A stretch of 34,639 nucleotides of DNA from Actinoplanes sp. DH11 (GTDB lineage: Bacteria > Actinomycetota > Actinomycetes > Mycobacteriales > Micromonosporaceae): NCBI RefSeq assembly GCF_020873875.1, contig NZ_JAHWGU010000055.1, positions 1 to 34,639 of the forward strand, in the 5' to 3' direction. The position numbers were made by a program, and so were the translations under genes. Under the pieces are notes generated by a model, which saw nothing but the letters and a program-made list of their open reading frames with translations, had not been told where the DNA came from and searched no databases. This document shows positions 31,087 through 34,639 of this stretch, in pieces (within the stretch, counting starts at the first letter, position 1; each line of letters starts with the position of its first letter).

Positions 31087-31578
31087 TCAGTAGCCGAAGT
31101 CCTGGGTGTAGTACGGGGCGCCGTTGGCGCTGAAGACGACGCCGACGCCGACGGTCTTGGACTTGCAGTTGAGGATGTTGGTGCGGTGGCCGGGGCTCTT
31201 CATCCAGCCGTTGACGACCTGCGCGGCGCTGCGGTAGCCCCAGGCGATGTTCTCCGCGGACGGCTTGGTGTAGCCGGCGGCCTTGGACCGGGCCACGAAG
31301 TTGGAGTTGGCGCGGCCGGTGTGGGAGAACTTCCCGGTCTGGGCCATCCACGCGGAGTGGCCGCGGGCGGCGGCGGTCAGCGCCGCGTTGACCTTCAGTG
31401 CCGAGCAGCCGCGCTGGGTGCGCTCGGTGTTGATGAGCTGGTTGATCTGGTTCTGCAGGGCGGTCTCGCTCGCCTTCGCGGGGGCGGCCTGGGCGGGCGT
31501 CGCGATCATGGTGGCCACACCGACGGCGGCCGGGGTGAGGACGACGGCCAGGGCGAAGCGGCGAAGAACGTTGCGCAA
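31087..31578 (-). CDS. Secreted CAP (SCP/PR1-like) domain protein
   Basis: A 163-aa exported protein. The signal peptide ends near residue 31 (TPAQA|APA). The CAP domain fills the rest: NTERTQRGC near the start, H74 and H86 (HSAWMAQTGKFSH), AENIAWG (E109) and the family signature SPGHRTNILN (H131). C58 and C138 may pair. Bacterial CAP proteins are extracellular with unclear function. TTG start supported by AAAGGGA six bases upstream. Confidence 0.93.
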   Translation of the reverse strand: MRNVLRRFALAVVLTPAAVGVATMIATPAQAAPAKASETALQNQINQLINTERTQRGCSALKVNAALTAAARGHSAWMAQTGKFSHTGRANSNFVARSKAAGYTKPSAENIAWGYRSAAQVVNGWMKSPGHRTNILNCKSKTVGVGVVFSANGAPYYTQDFGY

Positions 31579-31738
31579 GAGCGGTCCCTTTCGTAGGTGT
31601 TTCGCGGTTGCACTGTTCTCTTCGGCGCCGCTCCGGGCGGTTGGATCACCGGCACGGTGCGCCTGCGTCGCCGTACGGTTGCCGGCTGCCCCGCGGCGGC
31701 AGAGTCGGTGGCCTGGTGTCCCCTGGTGGCCGGGATGG

Positions 31739-32326
31739 TCAGGAGGACCAGGGCAGGGACTGCCAGAGCGACGGCTCGTGGGTCAGCCGGATCAGGCGGT
31801 CCTCAAGCCGGCGGTACTCCGGGCCGGTCGTAGAGGCGCCCCACATCGGGGCGCTGCTCACCCCGTCGGCGGCCGACGTCACCAGGAGCATCACGTCGGT
31901 GGGGAGGCCGTCGGCGGCCAGTTCGGCGTTGAACCGCTCGGTGTCGGCGTCGACGAGCTCGGCGACGGCCGGGATCGTGGAGAGCTGGCTGAGCAGGGCG
32001 AGCGAGCGGCGGGCGGCGGCCGGGTCCTGTGCCGGGGCCAGCAGGGCACGGACGTAGGCGCGGGTGAACCGGCCGGGCGCGGTGTCGTCCGGGTCGAGAT
32101 GGCTGTCGACCTCGGCACGGAAGGCGGCCAGAAGCGTACGGGCGACCTCGCGCAGCAGCTCGTCCTTGCTCGCGAAGTGGTAGATCAGGCCGCCCTTGGA
32201 GACTCCCGCGTGGCGGGCGATGTCATCGAGCGTGGCATTGATCCCTCGCGTCCGGATGACCTCGCCCGCCGCGTCCAGGAGCGCACGCCGGGTGTCCTCG
32301 GGTGACCGTCCGGCCGTCCGTCCCAT
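31739..32326 (-). CDS. TetR-family regulator of the DHA2 efflux pump
   Basis: A 195-aa repressor. HTH at about 10-58 (TRRALLDAAGEVIRTRGINATLDDIARHAGVSKGGLIYHFASKDELLREV), then a helical ligand domain of the TetR_C_6-like class. ATG with GGAGGG upstream. It lies 36 bases downstream of the efflux gene on the same strand, so both probably form one transcript controlled from the operator at 33850-33863. The 139 bases downstream of this gene show only weak hairpins. Confidence 0.92.
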   Translation of the reverse strand: MGRTAGRSPEDTRRALLDAAGEVIRTRGINATLDDIARHAGVSKGGLIYHFASKDELLREVARTLLAAFRAEVDSHLDPDDTAPGRFTRAYVRALLAPAQDPAAARRSLALLSQLSTIPAVAELVDADTERFNAELAADGLPTDVMLLVTSAADGVSSAPMWGASTTGPEYRRLEDRLIRLTHEPSLWQSLPWSS

Positions 32327-32362
32327 CGCCTCGCCCTCCGAGAACCCCTGCGGATCGTCAGC

Positions 32363-33838
32363 CTATCGCCGGGGGATCAGCCGCCACGCGACCACGGCCG
32401 CGACCGCGGTGAACCCGGCCGCCACCAGCGACGTCGTCTGCATGGCGTGCAGGAACGCCTCCTTCGCCACGCCCGCGAGGCCGGCGTCGAGGACGTGCAG
32501 CGCCGAACCGAGCGAATCCGTCGCGGCCTCGCGGACCGGGTCGGGCAGCCCCGGCGGCAGCACCAGCTCGGACCGGTAGACCGACGTGAGCATCGACCCC
32601 AGCACCGCGATGCCGAGCACCACGCCCAGCTCGTTGGCGGTCTCGGTGACAGCCGAGACGGAACCGGCCTTGTGCGGCGGCGCGGCCGAGATGATGGCGT
32701 CGCCGGCGAGCGTCATGGCCAGGCCGACACCGAGGCCGACCGGGATGAGGCAGAGCGCGAGGTACGCGTACGACGTCTGGCTCGCCGCGGGCGCCACCAA
32801 GGCAAGGCCCGCGGCAGCGACAGCGAGGGAGACGGCGATCGCGGGTCCCCGGCCCAGCCTGGCGATCGCGACGCCGACCAGGCCGATCACGACGATCGAC
32901 GCCAGGGTGGCGGGCAGTTCGGCGAGGCCGGCCTGCAGCGGGCTGAAGCCGCGGGCGAACTGGAGGTACTGCGAGAAGAAGAAGAGCAGGCCGACAAGCG
33001 CGAAAATGGAGATGACGTTGGCCGCGACCGCGCCGGAGAACGCCGGGCTGCGGAACAGTTCGACGTCGAGCATCGGGCTGTCGAGCCGGCGCTGGCGGCG
33101 CACGAAAAGCCAGCCCGCACCCAGGCCGACGAACAGGATCGGGCTGAGGTCGCCGGACGCCAGATGCTTGATCGAGTAGACGACGGGGACGATCGCCAGC
33201 ATCGACAGCGCGGCCGACAGCCAGTCGAACCGGCCCGGAGCCGGGTCCTTCGACTCGGGCAGCAGCAGGAGCCCGGAGACCACGACGACGATCATGACCG
33301 GCACGTTGATCAGGAAGACCGAGCCCCACCAGAAGTGCTCCAGCAGGACGCCGCCGATCATCGGGCCGGCGGCGGAACCGGCGCCGAACGCGGCCGACCA
33401 GACCGCGACGGCCCGGGTCCGCTCGGCCGGGTCGGTGAAGATGTTGCGGATCAGCGAGAGCGTCGAGGGCATCAGCGTGGCGCCGGCGACACCGAGCAGC
33501 AGCCGGGCGACGATCAACTGTTCCGCGCTGGTGGCGAACGCCGCGAGCAGCGAGACCAGGCCGAACAGCACCGAGCCGACGAGCAGGATGCGCTTGCGGC
33601 CGACCCGGTCGGCGAGGTTGCCCATCAGCGCGAGCAGGCCGGCCAGGGCCAGCGAGTAGACGTCGCCGATCCAGAGGACCTGCTCGGCGGTGGGGGAGAG
33701 GCTTTCGGTCAGGGACGGCACCGCGAGGGCGAGCACCGTCCCGTCGATCGAGAGCAGCAGGACCGCCGCGGAGAGCACGCCCAGGGCGGCCCAGCGACGA
33801 CCCTTGGACAGAGCCGGGGTGGCGGCGATCTGGGTCAT
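32363..33838 (-). CDS. DHA2-family (EmrB/QacA-type) drug efflux MFS transporter, 14 helices
   Basis: A 491-aa proton-driven exporter with 14 membrane helices, the normal length for DHA2. Motif A reads GNLADRVGRKR (about 69-79). The motif C region in helix 5 reads GSAAGPMIGGVLLEHFWWGSVFLINVP. The family-typical helix 1 has D28 (LLLSIDGTVLALAVP). First gene of a unit with the TetR gene 36 bases downstream. The ATG is six bases after a -10-type TACAGT, so it is probably leaderless. The substrate spectrum is unknown; cationic or lipophilic drugs are typical. Confidence 0.93.
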   Translation of the reverse strand: MTQIAATPALSKGRRWAALGVLSAAVLLLSIDGTVLALAVPSLTESLSPTAEQVLWIGDVYSLALAGLLALMGNLADRVGRKRILLVGSVLFGLVSLLAAFATSAEQLIVARLLLGVAGATLMPSTLSLIRNIFTDPAERTRAVAVWSAAFGAGSAAGPMIGGVLLEHFWWGSVFLINVPVMIVVVVSGLLLLPESKDPAPGRFDWLSAALSMLAIVPVVYSIKHLASGDLSPILFVGLGAGWLFVRRQRRLDSPMLDVELFRSPAFSGAVAANVISIFALVGLLFFFSQYLQFARGFSPLQAGLAELPATLASIVVIGLVGVAIARLGRGPAIAVSLAVAAAGLALVAPAASQTSYAYLALCLIPVGLGVGLAMTLAGDAIISAAPPHKAGSVSAVTETANELGVVLGIAVLGSMLTSVYRSELVLPPGLPDPVREAATDSLGSALHVLDAGLAGVAKEAFLHAMQTTSLVAAGFTAVAAVVAWRLIPRR

Positions 33839-33844
33839 GCCGAA

Positions 33845-33850
33845 ACTGTA
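33845..33850 (-). promoter_or_regulatory. Probable -10 box for a leaderless start
   Basis: TACAGT on the minus strand is followed by six bases and the ATG of the efflux gene. It abuts the TetR operator. Confidence 0.5.
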
Positions 33851-33863
33851 CCGACTGGTCGGT
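33850..33863. promoter_or_regulatory. TetR operator of the efflux unit
   Basis: Palindrome ACCGAC-TG-GTCGGT directly upstream of the -10 box of the efflux gene; ACCGACNNGTCGGT-type sites are common TetR-family targets. The TetR gene in the same unit is the obvious regulator. Confidence 0.8.
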
Positions 33864-34135
33864 CAAGTTTTCACGTCACTGTCGTGGCCATCACGGCCGG
33901 TCCTGTCCCGCTGTCGCGGCCTGTCGCGAGGGCGGTTGCCGCAGGAGCGGCGAGGCGGACGGACATGGGCGTCCGCTCAGTGCTGTTTACGTAAGCATCA
34001 CACGGTGGAGAACCGTTCTTGCATACATAGCTGTCGATGTCAATCCATGCCCGGAGCTCCAGCCACCGCGCTCCGGCTCGGCGCGCTGTCGTTCACCGGG
34101 CCCGGCTCCGCGCACGCCGGTTCGTCGTTAGCCTA
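33864..34135. other. Non-coding gap upstream of the efflux unit
   Basis: About 270 bases without a gene I can support. It holds an AT-richer patch around TTTACGTAA (33986-33994), a small inverted repeat ACGGT/ACCGT near 34002-34016 and TGCATACATAG near 34021, which could be promoter parts for a gene to the right. Confidence 0.4.
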
Positions 34136-34639
34136 TTTCCGGGCGGTCGTGGGTTGATCGGATCGGGCTGTCGCTCACGGCTGCCGGAGAGCGTCTCCGG
34201 CAACCATGGGTGACAGCCGGCTGGGGGTGGCTTGTGCTGGCGGTGGTTGGGGCCGTTTCCGGGCGGTCGTGAGTTGATCGGATCGGGCTGTCGCTCACGG
34301 CTGCCGGAGAGCGTCTCCGGCAACCATGGGTGACAGCCGGCTGGGGGTGGCTTGTGCTGGCGGTGGTTGGGGCCGTTTCCGGGCGGTCGTGAGTTGATCG
34401 GATCGGGCTGTCGCTCACGGCTGCCGGAGAGCGTCTCCGGCAACCATGGGTGACAGCCGGCTGGGGGTGGCTTGTGCTGGCGGTGGTTGGGGCCGTTTCC
34501 GGGCGGTCGTGAGTTGATCGGATCGGGCTGTCGCTCACGGCTGCCGGAGAGCGTCTCCGGCAACCATGGGTGACAGCCGGCTGGGGGTGGCTTGTGCTGG
34601 CGGTGGTTGGGGCCGTTTCCGGGCGGTCGTGAGTTGATC
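34136..34639. repeat. 120-bp tandem repeat, 4 full copies, continuing beyond the window
   Basis: Exact 120-base periodicity (units at 34141, 34261, 34381, 34501 and a partial one at 34621). Units 2-4 look identical; unit 1 differs by about one base plus its left edge. Each unit holds a 9-bp hairpin TGCCGGAGA-GCG-TCTCCGGCA nested in outer arms GGCTGTC/GACAGCC, followed by a G-rich strand (GGGGGTGG, GGCGGTGGTTGGGG). All minus-strand frames stay open only because 120 is a multiple of 3; I do not call a gene. Confidence 0.95.

Noticed and set aside
33690..34157. Open frame antisense to the efflux gene start and extending into the gap
   Set aside because: Composition typical of antisense GC-rich DNA, crosses the TetR operator, and has no homology I recognise.
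34093..34563. Open frame over the 120-bp array encoding 40-residue repeats
   Set aside because: Open only because the period is a multiple of 3. Several frames are open at once, with no ribosome site and a low-complexity product.

Overview
The window is very GC-rich, densely coded actinobacterial chromosome. A member of the Micromonosporaceae (Actinoplanes-like) is my inference. It rests on the base composition, two predicted deazaflavin/F420-type enzymes, a DivIVA/Wag31 protein, a CebR-type cellobiose operator, many GTG/TTG starts, and repeated leaderless-type starts (TAnnnT followed 6-7 bases later by ATG/GTG). No tRNA, rRNA, CRISPR array, phage module or transposase is visible.

Layout. 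1-2.7 kb: a GH94 cellobiose-phosphorylase-type gene behind a perfect CebR box. 2.7-8.6 kb (minus strand): a copper monooxygenase-like lipoprotein, an LLM flavin/F420 oxidoreductase, an aldo/keto reductase, a fumarylacetoacetate-hydrolase-family enzyme and an orphan CHASE3 histidine kinase. 8.7-13.3 kb: a STAS/anti-sigma-kinase fusion, a lipoprotein, an SGNH hydrolase (minus), a small membrane protein and DivIVA. 13.3-18.4 kb: a PadR regulator with an acyl-CoA dehydrogenase (minus), a Tat-exported BBE-type flavin oxidase coupled to a PfkB kinase, and a Ddn-like protein. 18.5-23.4 kb: a heterodimeric ABC exporter whose first subunit has lost Walker A, then an unrecognised Ala-rich repeat protein. 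23.7-25.1 kb: a PadR/membrane-protein pair. 25.2-28.4 kb: an OleD-like macrolide glycosyltransferase divergent from a TetR/MFS pair. 28.4-31.6 kb: a nitrilase-family enzyme, an ECF sigma factor with a membrane partner, and a secreted CAP protein. 31.7-33.8 kb: a DHA2 efflux pump and its TetR regulator. 34.1 kb to the end: a 120-bp tandem repeat that runs off the window.

Two patterns are not explained by the genes. First, short tandem repeats are unusually frequent. At five loci a gene's 3' end, including its stop codon, is one unit of a tandem array that continues into the intergenic space (AKR, LLM, SGNH, ABC subunit 1, sigma partner). Second, a 69-bp palindromic element (24-bp arms, 21-bp loop) occurs twice, 7.5 kb apart and in opposite orientation, each time between convergent genes. 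The clearest regulatory logic is local: operators sit on or beside the promoters of the CebR-boxed gene, both PadR genes and both TetR/efflux units.
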